The notes: generated by a model not told the origin, from the letters alone. Shown: positions 26,127 through 34,523, counted from the stretch's first letter. The stretch is DNA of 44,528 nucleotides from Porphyromonadaceae bacterium UBA4702 (GCA_002404675.1 DHKE01000030.1:9051-53578); one strand, 5' to 3'. Numbers and translations are program-made.

Positions 26127-27746
26127 ATGAACAATAACAAGCGATTGATTTATGCTGTCATCCCTGTGGTGCTTGCCATAGGCGTGGCAGTCGGCATTTT
26201 CACCGGCAAATACATCAGCAGCCCTAAACAAGGGAATACTGACGAGAAACTGAACGCTGTCCTCGAGCTGATACAGAACGAGTATGTTGATGAAATCGAC
26301 ATGGACAGCCTTGCAGAGCTCGCCCTGCCCGAAATACTGGCAACACTCGACCCACACTCGGTCTATATACCCAAAAGCGAGTTTCATGCAGCCAATGACG
26401 ACCTCGAGGGTTCGTTCAGCGGTGTCGGCATCTCCTTCCAAATACTGAACGACACAGTTACCGTGGTTGAGGTAATCCCCGGAGGCCCGGCTGAAAAAGT
26501 CGGCATACTCGCCGGCGACCGCATAGTGAAGGCCAACGGCGTTGCGATGACCGGCAACAAAGTCACCAATGACCTCGTATTCAAGACGCTGCGCGGAGAG
26601 AACGGCTCGAAAGTCGTCATCGATATCAAGCGCAAAGGTGTCAACAAACTTGTCAAGTATGATGTGATACGAGCAGACATCCCCATCAACAGCATCGACG
26701 CGGCATATATGCTCGACACGAATATCGGATATGTCAAGGTCAATCAGTTTGCCAAGACAACGGCCGACGACTTCATCACAGCTCTTGGCAACCTTCAGGC
26801 ATCCGGCGCATCGAAATTTGTCATCGACCTGCGCGGCAACAGCGGCGGCATAATGGAACAAGCCATCTTGATGGTCAATGAGTTCCTGCCGGCAGACAAG
26901 ATGATAGTCTACACCAAAGGGCGCAACAAGGCCAACGAAACTGTTGCTTTGAGCGACGGCAACGGCAGCTTCCAGAATAACGAGATCGTAGTGCTGACAG
27001 ATGAAGGGTCGGCATCGGCTTCCGAGATATTCGCCGGTGCCATACAGGACAATGACCGGGGACTGATCGTCGGCCGCCGAACATTCGGCAAGGGGCTTGT
27101 ACAAAACCAGATAGTATTCCCAGACAGCTCTGCCATACGCCTCACTGTGGCTCGTTACTATACACCATCCGGACGCTCGATACAGAAGGAGTACAAGCGC
27201 GGCAAGGACGGCAAATATGAACTCGACATAATAGAGCGTTACAACCACGGCGAGTTCTACAGCGCAGACAGCATAAAGCTTGACAAATCTAAGGTTTACC
27301 ACACGAGTGCCGGCCGCACAGTATATGGGGGCGGAGGCATAATGCCTGATGTATTTGTGCCGCAAGACACAACCGGATACACCACCTACTACATCAATGT
27401 GATGAACCAGGGACTGGTTCAGAAATTCTCGTTTGACTTGACCGACCGCTACCGTTCATTGCTCAGCAACATCAGCACCACGGACCAGCTGTTGAAAGTC
27501 ATCCCGGGCGATGACATGCTGCTCAGCAACTTTGTGGATTTTGCCGCTGCCAAGGGTGAGCCGGCACGCTGGTACTACATCAACCAGTCACGCCGACTGT
27601 TGCTGCAACAGCTGAAAGCCGTCATAGCTCGAGACGCCCTCGGCTACAGGCAGTTCTATGAAATATTGAACCAGGGCGACCCCGTTATACTCAAGGCTAT
27701 ACAGCTTTTGAACACCGGCAAGTCTCCCGTACAGATAACCAAATAG
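26127..27746 (+). CDS. S41-family C-terminal processing protease
   Basis: Envelope serine protease of 539 residues. An N-terminal hydrophobic helix (residues 6-25) anchors or exports it. A PDZ domain follows (FSGVGISFQILNDTVTVVEV, then GDRIVKANGVAM), then the protease core. By comparison with Prc the catalytic Ser is Ser297 in EGSASASEIF and the general base is Lys322 in RRTFGKGLVQ. Such enzymes trim C-terminal tails of periplasmic or surface proteins. The C-terminal 150 residues lie outside the usual domains and are helical in look. It is followed by a 54-base gap before the cyclo-ligase gene. Confidence 0.93.
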   Translation: MNNNKRLIYAVIPVVLAIGVAVGIFTGKYISSPKQGNTDEKLNAVLELIQNEYVDEIDMDSLAELALPEILATLDPHSVYIPKSEFHAANDDLEGSFSGVGISFQILNDTVTVVEVIPGGPAEKVGILAGDRIVKANGVAMTGNKVTNDLVFKTLRGENGSKVVIDIKRKGVNKLVKYDVIRADIPINSIDAAYMLDTNIGYVKVNQFAKTTADDFITALGNLQASGASKFVIDLRGNSGGIMEQAILMVNEFLPADKMIVYTKGRNKANETVALSDGNGSFQNNEIVVLTDEGSASASEIFAGAIQDNDRGLIVGRRTFGKGLVQNQIVFPDSSAIRLTVARYYTPSGRSIQKEYKRGKDGKYELDIIERYNHGEFYSADSIKLDKSKVYHTSAGRTVYGGGGIMPDVFVPQDTTGYTTYYINVMNQGLVQKFSFDLTDRYRSLLSNISTTDQLLKVIPGDDMLLSNFVDFAAAKGEPARWYYINQSRRLLLQQLKAVIARDALGYRQFYEILNQGDPVILKAIQLLNTGKSPVQITK

Positions 27747-27800
27747 CACAACCTCTGCCCTAAGCTCAATTTTGATTGGGGCAACAAACAGTACACAACA

Positions 27801-28349
27801 ATGGAAAAATCGGACATAAGACGCAAAATCAAGGCTCTGCGCACAATGCTGTCTGACGAGGACAAGAACTCTGCCGCAGAAGAAGTTTTCGAGCAGCTGG
27901 AGAAGACAGCCGCGTTCCTCCTCGCCGACAAGATACTCATGTACCACTCTCTCCCAGATGAACTCCAGACCATCGCGTTCCTCAAAAAGTGGGGCAGCCG
28001 CAAGAAATTCTTCCTTCCCCGTGTGAACGGCGTGAACCTCGACATACTCCCATACGACCAGTCTCGCCTTGAGCTCGGCTCTTTCCAAATCGAAGAGCCG
28101 ACTGGTGACGACCTCACCGACCCGGCTGAAATTGAGCTGATTATCGTCCCGGCAGTCGCATTCGACCGCAACGGCAACCGGCTCGGTCGCGGCAAGGGCT
28201 TCTACGACAGGCTGCTGCAGACCACTCGTGCCACTAAAATCGGCGTAGGCTATGACTTCCAGCTCTTCGAGGAAATACCAGCTGAACCCCATGATGTACC
28301 CATGGATATGGTCATCACACAACGACACTACATCAGAATTTCAAAATAA
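27801..28349 (+). CDS. 5-formyltetrahydrofolate cyclo-ligase
   Basis: ATP-dependent enzyme that turns 5-formyl-THF into 5,10-methenyl-THF, returning the stored folate to one-carbon metabolism. The 182-residue protein has the N-terminal KSDIRRKIKALR helix, the central LPRVNG strand and the signature RLGRGKGFYDRLL with the phosphate-binding loop. Product and substrate link to glyA at 39181, though the two genes are far apart. The gene lies 18 bases before the hemerythrin-like gene. Confidence 0.93.
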   Translation: MEKSDIRRKIKALRTMLSDEDKNSAAEEVFEQLEKTAAFLLADKILMYHSLPDELQTIAFLKKWGSRKKFFLPRVNGVNLDILPYDQSRLELGSFQIEEPTGDDLTDPAEIELIIVPAVAFDRNGNRLGRGKGFYDRLLQTTRATKIGVGYDFQLFEEIPAEPHDVPMDMVITQRHYIRISK

Positions 28350-28367
28350 CACTCACGCCTCTTTCCC

Positions 28368-29069
28368 ATGCCGTTATTCGACAGAGACAACAAACTGTGC
28401 GACATACTGTTCCACGAGCCCTCCACGCTGACCGTTATAAACCGCTTCGGCATTTACCTCGGCGTGGGGGATGCCACAGTGGACGAGATTTGCGTCAAGC
28501 ACGGCATCGACCCGGTGTTCTTCATATCAATCATAAATACGTACCTCAACGAGGACTATTTCCCAGAGAATACCCTGCAGTCGGTCAACCTGAAACTGAT
28601 AGCAGACTATCTAGCCCAGACGGACTCGTATTACGAGCATTTCCAGCTGCCCAACATCGACCGTCACTTCAACTCGCTCGTCACGAGCAGCCAAGCACTG
28701 AGCTATGAGCTATCGCTGTTGCGCAAGTTTTTCCTGCAAATGAAGAGCGAACTGCTTGACAACATACACCGTGACCATGAGATGCTGTTCCCCTTTCTCG
28801 AAGACCTGTACAACCAGAGGATCCCGGCAAATGAAGTCGTCGGCAGGTACAGCAATGTACAATGCTATGACGGGCATCAGATAGAAGATAAAATCGGAGA
28901 CCTGCTCAGCTTCTTCATCATCCACCTCGAGGGGGCATACGACCAGAACCTCTGCCACGCCGTAGTGAGCGCAGTGTTCACCCTCAGCCGTGACATCAAG
29001 CAGAACAACCGCATACGAGAGCGCATACTGCAGCCTCTGGTCAAGATGCACGCAAGCAGCGACAGATGA
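28368..29069 (+). CDS. RIC/YtfE-like hemerythrin-domain protein with altered ligand sites
   Basis: Protein of 233 residues with the two-part plan of RIC/ScdA/YtfE iron-sulfur repair proteins. Residues 15-70 resemble the ScdA N-terminal domain but lack its Cys pair (FGIYLGVGDATVDEIC in place of a double-Cys sequence). The rest is a four-helix hemerythrin-like domain. Potential metal ligands include His91, His100, His134, His137, Glu138, His170 and His186. The last helix, DIKQNNRIRERILQPL (209-224), aligns with the family motif D-L-x-x-H-x-x-x-E-x-x-x-L-F-P, but the His and Glu positions are Asn213 and Arg217. A normal di-iron centre is therefore doubtful. The stop overlaps the start of the LuxR-type gene (ATGA), so both are probably co-translated and may form a sensing pair. 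The function is not known. Confidence 0.75.
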   Translation: MPLFDRDNKLCDILFHEPSTLTVINRFGIYLGVGDATVDEICVKHGIDPVFFISIINTYLNEDYFPENTLQSVNLKLIADYLAQTDSYYEHFQLPNIDRHFNSLVTSSQALSYELSLLRKFFLQMKSELLDNIHRDHEMLFPFLEDLYNQRIPANEVVGRYSNVQCYDGHQIEDKIGDLLSFFIIHLEGAYDQNLCHAVVSAVFTLSRDIKQNNRIRERILQPLVKMHASSDR

Positions 29070-29617
29070 AACGCCTGCGCCATAGGCACATAGCACTGTG
29101 TGGACTGCCGCCCACGCTTGGCGGCGCATTCCAAGTCTGGCTGAACGAAACCGCCGAGGCGCATTGCGCCGTCTATGACTCATTCGCATCATTCGTGAGT
29201 GATACGGAACGGCATGACATATACATCGTCAGCATGGAGACGTTTGTGGCAAACCTGAACTTCTTCCTGCCGAGAAAGGGCAATGTCGTGCTGCTCACCT
29301 GCCGCCCTTACAACGAAGGCATCTCCTCAATTGCACATATCAGCATCGATGACGCACCGGAAGCCACGTTGCGGAAGATTGCAGATGTAATCCCTGAAAG
29401 CGATTGCCCGCGCACCGCAGGCAAAAGCGTCCTCTCGCAACGCGAGACCGACGTAATACGCGAAATCGCCCGCGGCAAGACCAACAAGGAAATTGCCGAC
29501 AGGCTTAACATATCAGTCAACACCGTTCTGACCCACAGGAAAAACATCTCACAGAAACTCGGCATACGTTCCGCCTCGGGACTCTCGCTATATGCGCTGA
29601 TGAACGCCCTGATTTGA
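29066..29617 (+). CDS. LuxR-type helix-turn-helix regulator with degenerate receiver domain
   Basis: Regulator of 183 residues. The C-terminal 60 residues form a clear LuxR/FixJ HTH: SQRETDVIREIARGKTNKEI, then ADRLNISVNTVLTHRKNI and SQKLGI. The N-terminal 110 residues look like a receiver-type alpha/beta fold (HIALCGLPPTLGG at the start, NVVLLTCRPYNEG at the fourth strand), but the strand that should end in the phosphorylated Asp reads DIYIVSMETF, with no acidic residue at the expected place. Control by phosphorylation is thus unlikely; binding to the overlapping hemerythrin-like protein is a possible alternative (inference). No DNA target is apparent. A 361-base gap with inverted repeats follows. 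Confidence 0.85.
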   Translation: MKRLRHRHIALCGLPPTLGGAFQVWLNETAEAHCAVYDSFASFVSDTERHDIYIVSMETFVANLNFFLPRKGNVVLLTCRPYNEGISSIAHISIDDAPEATLRKIADVIPESDCPRTAGKSVLSQRETDVIREIARGKTNKEIADRLNISVNTVLTHRKNISQKLGIRSASGLSLYALMNALI

Positions 29618-29640
29618 CTTCAACCGATTGCGCAGCCAAC

Positions 29641-29735
29641 GTAGGGACACGGCGTGCCGTGTCCGCAACCAAGTCATTGCAAATCAACAACATACATACT
29701 TGCCACACTTCGGACACGGCACGCCGTGTCCCTAC
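29641..29735. repeat. Perfect 24-bp inverted repeat with nested palindromes
   Basis: Arms at 29641-29664 and 29712-29735 are exact reverse complements, separated by 47 bases. Each arm ends or begins with GGACACGGC-N2-GCCGTGTCC, itself a palindrome, and both carry an outer GTAGGGACACGG. A shorter echo, TCCCTACCTTG, occurs at 29729-29739 and again at 29778-29788. No reading frame in the gap looks like a gene. The element may be a dispersed repeat or a strong structure ending the regulator transcript. Confidence 0.85.
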
Positions 29736-29878
29736 CTTGCCGCCCCAATCATACGCAGTCTGCGCATTTTGACACACTCCCTACCTTGTCTGCGGAATGC
29801 TTCAGTATGTAAACCCTCTGACATTGCGGCCGTTACACCACGTTTATCATAGATTAACCATTGCGGCAAACGCAGATA

Positions 29879-29909
29879 TTGCCTCTGTCAGCGGATTTTG
29901 CTATTTTTG
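29879..29909 (+). promoter_or_regulatory. Promoter of the small membrane protein/PstS unit
   Basis: TTG at 29879-29881, a 20-base spacer and TATTTTTG at 29902-29909 match the Bacteroidales promoter form. The leader would be about 63 bases. Confidence 0.6.
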
Positions 29910-29978
29910 CAGTGCAATTTGCAGTGAACCAAACCACTGCCAGATTGTTGAACGTAAGATAGGACAAACGTATCATTT

Positions 29979-30197
29979 ATGCAGGATTTAGAGAAGAACC
30001 TTCACTCCTCGCCCAAGGGCATACGCCTATGGTTCGCGATATTCATGGTGCTGATATACCTTGGCATGGGAGTGCTCATAGCAATGGACAAGGTCGATGT
30101 ATTCGGAACAAACACAACCGTGAAATACGTAGTAGGCTGTGTCCTGATAGTTTATGGCATATACCGAGGCTACCGGCTTATGAAAGGCCGCAACTGA
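29979..30197 (+). CDS. Small two-helix membrane protein
   Basis: Protein of 72 residues with hydrophobic helices at about residues 17-36 and 48-68 and a short polar N-terminus, ending in Lys/Arg-rich residues that should stay in the cytoplasm. No named family is recognised. It is 27 bases upstream of the PstS-like gene and probably in the same transcript. I recall similar small proteins beside PstS-like and TPR genes in other Bacteroidales, often with exbD and tonB genes. A role in the same envelope process is an inference. Confidence 0.75.
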   Translation: MQDLEKNLHSSPKGIRLWFAIFMVLIYLGMGVLIAMDKVDVFGTNTTVKYVVGCVLIVYGIYRGYRLMKGRN

Positions 30198-30224
30198 CAT
30201 AAAATCCAAACTTCTGAAATAGCA

Positions 30225-31235
30225 ATGAGAAAATCAATATGTGCGTTTGCCTCGCTGTTAGCAGCCATTGCTCTGGCGGCAGTGTCATGCCAGCAGACCA
30301 AGCGCGGCGAGTATGCCGCTGGAGCAGGGACGGTTTTCTGCGACGACGGCTTCAAGGCCATCCTCGACGAGGAAATCGAGGTGTTTGAGTATTCATACCC
30401 CAAAGCATCCATAATACCACGCTATGTCAGCGAAACTGAGGCTATTGACACGCTGTTGTCCGACAACACGCAGTCAATCATCGTCACCAAAGAACTGACA
30501 AAAGACCAGATCAAATACATCAAGGACAAGTACAAGCACATAGTGCGGCAGAAGTGCATCGCCGTCGATGCAGTCGCCCTCATCACCAACAAGGACAACC
30601 CTGTAAAGGAACTGTCCACACAGGAAATCAGCAGAATACTCAATGGCGAAATAACGCGCTGGAGCGAAGTCCTCGGCAACGACACCACTCGCATAAAGCT
30701 TGTGTTTGACAACAACGGCTCGTCCACAGTCAGCTACCTGCGCGACAAGTTCCTTCCAAAAGGGCAAAACATCTCCGACCATGCATACGCCACAGCAGCA
30801 AAGACCAATGCTGACGTGTTCGACTATATAAAGAAGGACAAGGACGCTATCGGCGTCATATCCGTCAGCTGGCTCGGCGAAGACCTCTCTGCAGCCCGCA
30901 AAGTCCCCATGGACAAGCGCATGGCAGACTACTCCGTGCAGGGCGACACCATCGCGACCGAACTCACCAGCGAGGTGAACATCATCAAGGTAAGCAACCC
31001 CTGCGAGGACAACGATTTCAGCACAGTCAGCTACAAGCCCTATCAGGCATACATAGCCTCTGGCGAATATCCGTTGTTCCGCAAAGTGTACATGATCTCC
31101 ACAGCTCCCAACTCAACCGTCATGCACAGCTTCTTCTCATTCATGACAGGACCCGTGGGGCAGAAGATAATGCTGCGTACAGGCATACTGCCCTACAACA
31201 TGGGACAACGCATAATAAACCTCATTGAAAGATAA
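30225..31235 (+). CDS. PstS-like substrate-binding lipoprotein
   Basis: Lipoprotein of 336 residues with signal LAAVSC and the lipidated Cys at residue 22. The mature part has the phosphate-binding-protein fold (PBP-like type 2): SIIVTKELTKDQIKYI, then AVDAVALITNKDNPVKELST and SRILNGEITRWSEVL, which is a typical PstS segment, and NNGSSTVSYLRDKF near the ligand pocket. No PstA, PstB or PstC gene is nearby, so it is not part of a visible ABC transporter. It may bind phosphate or another anion as a sensor or accessory envelope protein. The TPR protein gene follows after 199 bases. Confidence 0.83.
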   Translation: MRKSICAFASLLAAIALAAVSCQQTKRGEYAAGAGTVFCDDGFKAILDEEIEVFEYSYPKASIIPRYVSETEAIDTLLSDNTQSIIVTKELTKDQIKYIKDKYKHIVRQKCIAVDAVALITNKDNPVKELSTQEISRILNGEITRWSEVLGNDTTRIKLVFDNNGSSTVSYLRDKFLPKGQNISDHAYATAAKTNADVFDYIKKDKDAIGVISVSWLGEDLSAARKVPMDKRMADYSVQGDTIATELTSEVNIIKVSNPCEDNDFSTVSYKPYQAYIASGEYPLFRKVYMISTAPNSTVMHSFFSFMTGPVGQKIMLRTGILPYNMGQRIINLIER

Positions 31236-31434
31236 GGCGAGACTGCACACAGTGTTTTCCGCGACACCAAACCGCAGTACGCAGTAAACCATTTACACAA
31301 AACCGCATCTATATAGCAAACAGGAAACGCAGAACGAAAGCAATCACACAAACACGCTCCAAACAATCAATTAGCGTAATATGTGGAGGGTGGGCTGCGT
31401 TATCAGATAAGGAAATAAACAAAACTCACAGGAT

Positions 31435-32964
31435 ATGAAACTCAAATTTGTCTTCTCACTCTTCATGGCAGGTGCATCTCTGGGTGTTTTCGCTCAGACG
31501 CACCAAGAGGGTGTCGAATATTACAAGGCAGACCAGTTCAACAACGCACTGGAGCTGCTGGAACGCAACTACAACAACCCCGGCACGGACAAAGCCGTAG
31601 CCAACTACTACCTCGGCCTGCTCTCAATCAGACAGCAAGACCTCGCCGGGGCAAAGAAATACTTTGAACAGGGCGTGTCCATCAACCCCGACTATGCCTA
31701 CAACTACATCGGTCTGGGGTCGCTCGAGCTGAAGAACGGCAATGTCAAGGAGGCCGAAAACAACTTCAAGAAAGCCGAGAAGCTGAACAAGAAGGACGCT
31801 GCTGTATGGGTGGCAATAGCACGCGCATACTATGAAAGCTCATCGGAAGGCGCAACTATCTACGAAAAGCAGATAGCCAACGCACTCAAGAACGCACGCC
31901 GACGCAATATGTACGAGCCGGAGATTTTCATCTATGAGGGCGATGTGGCTTACGACCATGACGACCGCAACAGCGCAGCCTCAAAATATGAGATGGCGAC
32001 TACATACAACCCGAAGGCTGCCGATGCGTATGTGAAATACGCCAAGCTGTACACCAAGTTCAACCCTGATTTCGCTATCAGCATGCTCAAGAAGCTGCTC
32101 GAGAACAACCCGAACTCGGCTCTCGGCCAGCGCGAACTCGCAGAGGCGTACTACAACAAGGAGGACTACAAGAGCGCAGCCGAGCAATACAGCAAATACA
32201 TCAACAACCCCAGCCACTTCAAGAGCGACGAAAACCGCTACCTGCTGCTTCTCTTCCACGGTGGCAAGTATCAGGAAGGCTATGAATACTCCTCAAAGCT
32301 GCTCGCTGAAAACCCAGACAACTTCACGGCGCGCCGCTTCCAGCTCATGAATGCCGCCCAGTTGGATCCCATGAAAGACCAACTGCTCGGACTCGCTGAA
32401 GAAGTATACCGCAGACACATGGCAGACCCCAAAAACAACGCTATAGCCATAGTGGACTACAACCTGATTTCATCAGAGCTGCGCTTTGCAAAACGATATG
32501 ACGAGGCTACCAAGGTGCTTAAGGAGGCCATCATCGAGTTCCCCGAAAATGCGGATTTCTACCGACGGTTGGCAAAAATACCCCTTGAGCAGAACAAGTT
32601 CGACGAAGCTGCAGACGCATACATGCTGTACATCAGCAAAACCGACAAGGCCTCTTACACCGACCTCATCCAGACTGCCCTGCTCTGCTATTATGCAGGC
32701 GATCTGAACAAAGACGAGACCCAGAAAGCCAAGGCCGAAGAGTATGTACGCAACTCAATCGTATATGCAGAGAAAGCCGCCGTCGCCGACCCGGACAACT
32801 ACCGTCCCTACAAGGTGCTTGGCGATGCCAAGGCATACCTAGCACCAGAGGCGGACAAGGCTACCGCAGGCAAAGCAGACTATGAGAAAGCCCTCTCTCT
32901 CATAGACCAGGAAAAGAACGCCAGCGACTACGCTGAAATACAGAAAGCTCTCGGCGTGAAGTGA
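31435..32964 (+). CDS. Exported tetratricopeptide-repeat protein
   Basis: Protein of 509 residues with a Sec signal peptide (cleavage near residue 20). The rest is made of TPR units over nearly the whole length, e.g. VANYYLGLLSIRQQDLAGAK, AYNYIGLGSLELKNGNVKEA and AAVWVAIARAYYESS, with later copies around residues 340-400. TPR arrays bind proteins or peptides; the partner is unknown. The neighbouring PstS-like lipoprotein is the obvious candidate. The 199-base gap in front has no clear promoter, so it may be read from the upstream unit. A strong terminator follows. Confidence 0.88.
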   Translation: MKLKFVFSLFMAGASLGVFAQTHQEGVEYYKADQFNNALELLERNYNNPGTDKAVANYYLGLLSIRQQDLAGAKKYFEQGVSINPDYAYNYIGLGSLELKNGNVKEAENNFKKAEKLNKKDAAVWVAIARAYYESSSEGATIYEKQIANALKNARRRNMYEPEIFIYEGDVAYDHDDRNSAASKYEMATTYNPKAADAYVKYAKLYTKFNPDFAISMLKKLLENNPNSALGQRELAEAYYNKEDYKSAAEQYSKYINNPSHFKSDENRYLLLLFHGGKYQEGYEYSSKLLAENPDNFTARRFQLMNAAQLDPMKDQLLGLAEEVYRRHMADPKNNAIAIVDYNLISSELRFAKRYDEATKVLKEAIIEFPENADFYRRLAKIPLEQNKFDEAADAYMLYISKTDKASYTDLIQTALLCYYAGDLNKDETQKAKAEEYVRNSIVYAEKAAVADPDNYRPYKVLGDAKAYLAPEADKATAGKADYEKALSLIDQEKNASDYAEIQKALGVK

Positions 32965-32990
32965 TTTCAGCCGGCAAATGACATACACTG

Positions 32991-33023
32991 TCGGGCGTGC
33001 CGCAATGGCACGCCCGATTTTTT
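32991..33023 (+). terminator. Rho-independent terminator of the TPR gene
   Basis: A perfect 11-base stem (TCGGGCGTGCC with GGCACGCCCGA) and 5-base loop are followed by six T. It starts 27 bases after the stop codon. Confidence 0.93.
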
Positions 33024-33058
33024 CATTTCAAATAACCCGTGTTCTCGGGCACAGGCAC

Positions 33059-33089
33059 TTTGAGAAACGAGGAATTATTCGTAACTTTG
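33059..33089 (+). promoter_or_regulatory. Promoter of the nqr operon
   Basis: TTTG at 33059-33062, a 19-base spacer and TAACTTTG at 33082-33089 give a full consensus match. Transcription would start near 33096, so the mRNA begins just before a small hairpin. Confidence 0.75.
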
Positions 33090-33103
33090 TGTTATGAATA
33101 TAG

Positions 33104-33119
33104 GTGCGTGAGAACGCAC
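33104..33119 (+). other. 5'-end hairpin of the nqr mRNA
   Basis: GTGCGT and ACGCAC close a GAGA tetraloop of the stable GNRA type. It lies within about ten bases of the predicted transcript start and could protect the 5' end of the mRNA. The GTG inside it is in frame with nqrA but is not a likely start. Confidence 0.5.
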
Positions 33120-33142
33120 GGTCTACAATTAAAACACCGCTT

Positions 33143-34471
33143 ATGGCCGAGACTATAAGAATTAAGAAGGGACTGGATATTCCGTTGGCAGGCAGGCTCT
33201 CCAATGACGTATCCGATAATGTGTCAGCTATTGATTTCGCCCTCGTCCCGGACGATTTTCTGGGCATAAAATGGAGGGTTGTTGTTTCTGCAGGCGATGA
33301 AGTGCAAGTCGGAAGCAAAATTATGGAGGACAAGGGCGGAAGCCCGATAAGCCTCGTCTCTCCGGTGGCCGGCAAAATCACTGGTATAAAACGTGGAGAA
33401 CGCCGCAAAATCGAGGCGGTAACGCTTGTGCGCGAAAGCGACGGCAAAGCCGACTTGAAGCCAGACTTCTCCTCTCCAGAGCAAGTTCGCGACACGCTGC
33501 AACGATGCGGACTATGGGCGATGCTGCGCCAACGTCCGTATGACATCATACCTGCTGCTGACGCGCAGTTCCGCGATGTCTTTGTCACCGCATTTGACAG
33601 CACGCCGCTTGCTCCAGAAATAGTCACGCCCGACATGTACAAGGACATGGAGGAGGGACTTCGCATCCTCGCCATGCTCACAGAGGGAAAGGTATATCTG
33701 GGCACGGCCTTCGGAGCGGGCATTACCTCGTCACACGCCGAGGTCGTCGAATACCAAGGGCCGCACCCTGCCGGCAATGTCGGAGTGCAGATAGCGCAGA
33801 TACGCCCTGTCAACAAGGGCGAGACCGTGCTGGCGCTCGATGCCCGCACAGCCGCCCGCATCGGGCATCTGTCGCTGCATGGGGAACTCGACACCCGCTG
33901 CGAAGTGGGAATAACCGGCCCGGAGGCAAAGCACCCTAAAACCATACGCACGACCGTCGGCGTGGCAATCAAAGACCTGGTCAAGGACAACATAGTCGGA
34001 GGAAAGAATGAACGCATCATCTCCGGCAACGTGCTGACTGGCATCCATGTGGCTGGCGACGGCTACCTGCGTTTTCCCTACCGCCAAGTCACCATCATAG
34101 CGGAGGGCGACACTGCCGACGAGTTCATGGGATGGGCTTCGATGAGCCCCCGCGTATACAGCGTAAAGCGCACATTCCCATCATTTTTCCTGAAGGGACA
34201 CCGTCTGTTTAACTTTGACGCTCGCGTCAGGGGGGGGCATCGCGCCATGATACTCAGCGGCGAATACGACAAGGTATTCCCCTTTGACATATACCCGGAA
34301 TACCTGCTGAAAGCCATTATTGCACGCGACATCGACAAAATGGAGCAGCTCGGCATCTACGAAGTCGCTCCCGAGGATTTCGCGCTCCCAGAGTTTGTTG
34401 ACACCTCAAAAATCCCGTTGCAGAAGATAGTCCGTGAGGGCCTCGACTACCTGCGGCAAGAAATGGAATGA
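33143..34471 (+). CDS. nqrA: Na+-translocating NADH:quinone reductase subunit A
   Basis: Cytoplasm-facing subunit of Na+-NQR, the enzyme that oxidises NADH, reduces quinone and pumps sodium out. The 442-residue protein starts with TIRIKKGLDIPLAGRL and shows the biotinyl-lipoyl-like segment SLVSPVAGKITGIKRGERR near residues 70-90, both characteristic of NqrA. The ATG at 33143 is chosen over an in-frame GTG at 33104 within the leader hairpin. A run of eight G lies at 34230-34237. nqrB follows after 52 bases; all six genes nqrA-F lie in the standard order and form one operon. Confidence 0.96.
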   Translation: MAETIRIKKGLDIPLAGRLSNDVSDNVSAIDFALVPDDFLGIKWRVVVSAGDEVQVGSKIMEDKGGSPISLVSPVAGKITGIKRGERRKIEAVTLVRESDGKADLKPDFSSPEQVRDTLQRCGLWAMLRQRPYDIIPAADAQFRDVFVTAFDSTPLAPEIVTPDMYKDMEEGLRILAMLTEGKVYLGTAFGAGITSSHAEVVEYQGPHPAGNVGVQIAQIRPVNKGETVLALDARTAARIGHLSLHGELDTRCEVGITGPEAKHPKTIRTTVGVAIKDLVKDNIVGGKNERIISGNVLTGIHVAGDGYLRFPYRQVTIIAEGDTADEFMGWASMSPRVYSVKRTFPSFFLKGHRLFNFDARVRGGHRAMILSGEYDKVFPFDIYPEYLLKAIIARDIDKMEQLGIYEVAPEDFALPEFVDTSKIPLQKIVREGLDYLRQEME

Positions 34472-34523
34472 CGTGTACCGCAAGTCTCATACCTCATTGA
34501 CAAAAAGATAAACTACACCAACA

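Larger units (their letters stand above)
29618..29978. other. 361-base gene-free gap
   Basis: The first third holds the 24-bp inverted repeat and its echo; the last 100 bases hold the promoter of the small membrane protein gene. The middle (about 29790-29870) shows nothing recognisable. Short open frames across the gap run through the repeats and have no domain or signal features. Confidence 0.7.

Noticed and set aside
29628..29852. Short open frames in the gap after the LuxR-type gene
   Set aside because: They run through the inverted repeat and the spacer with no start signal, domain or hydrophobic pattern.
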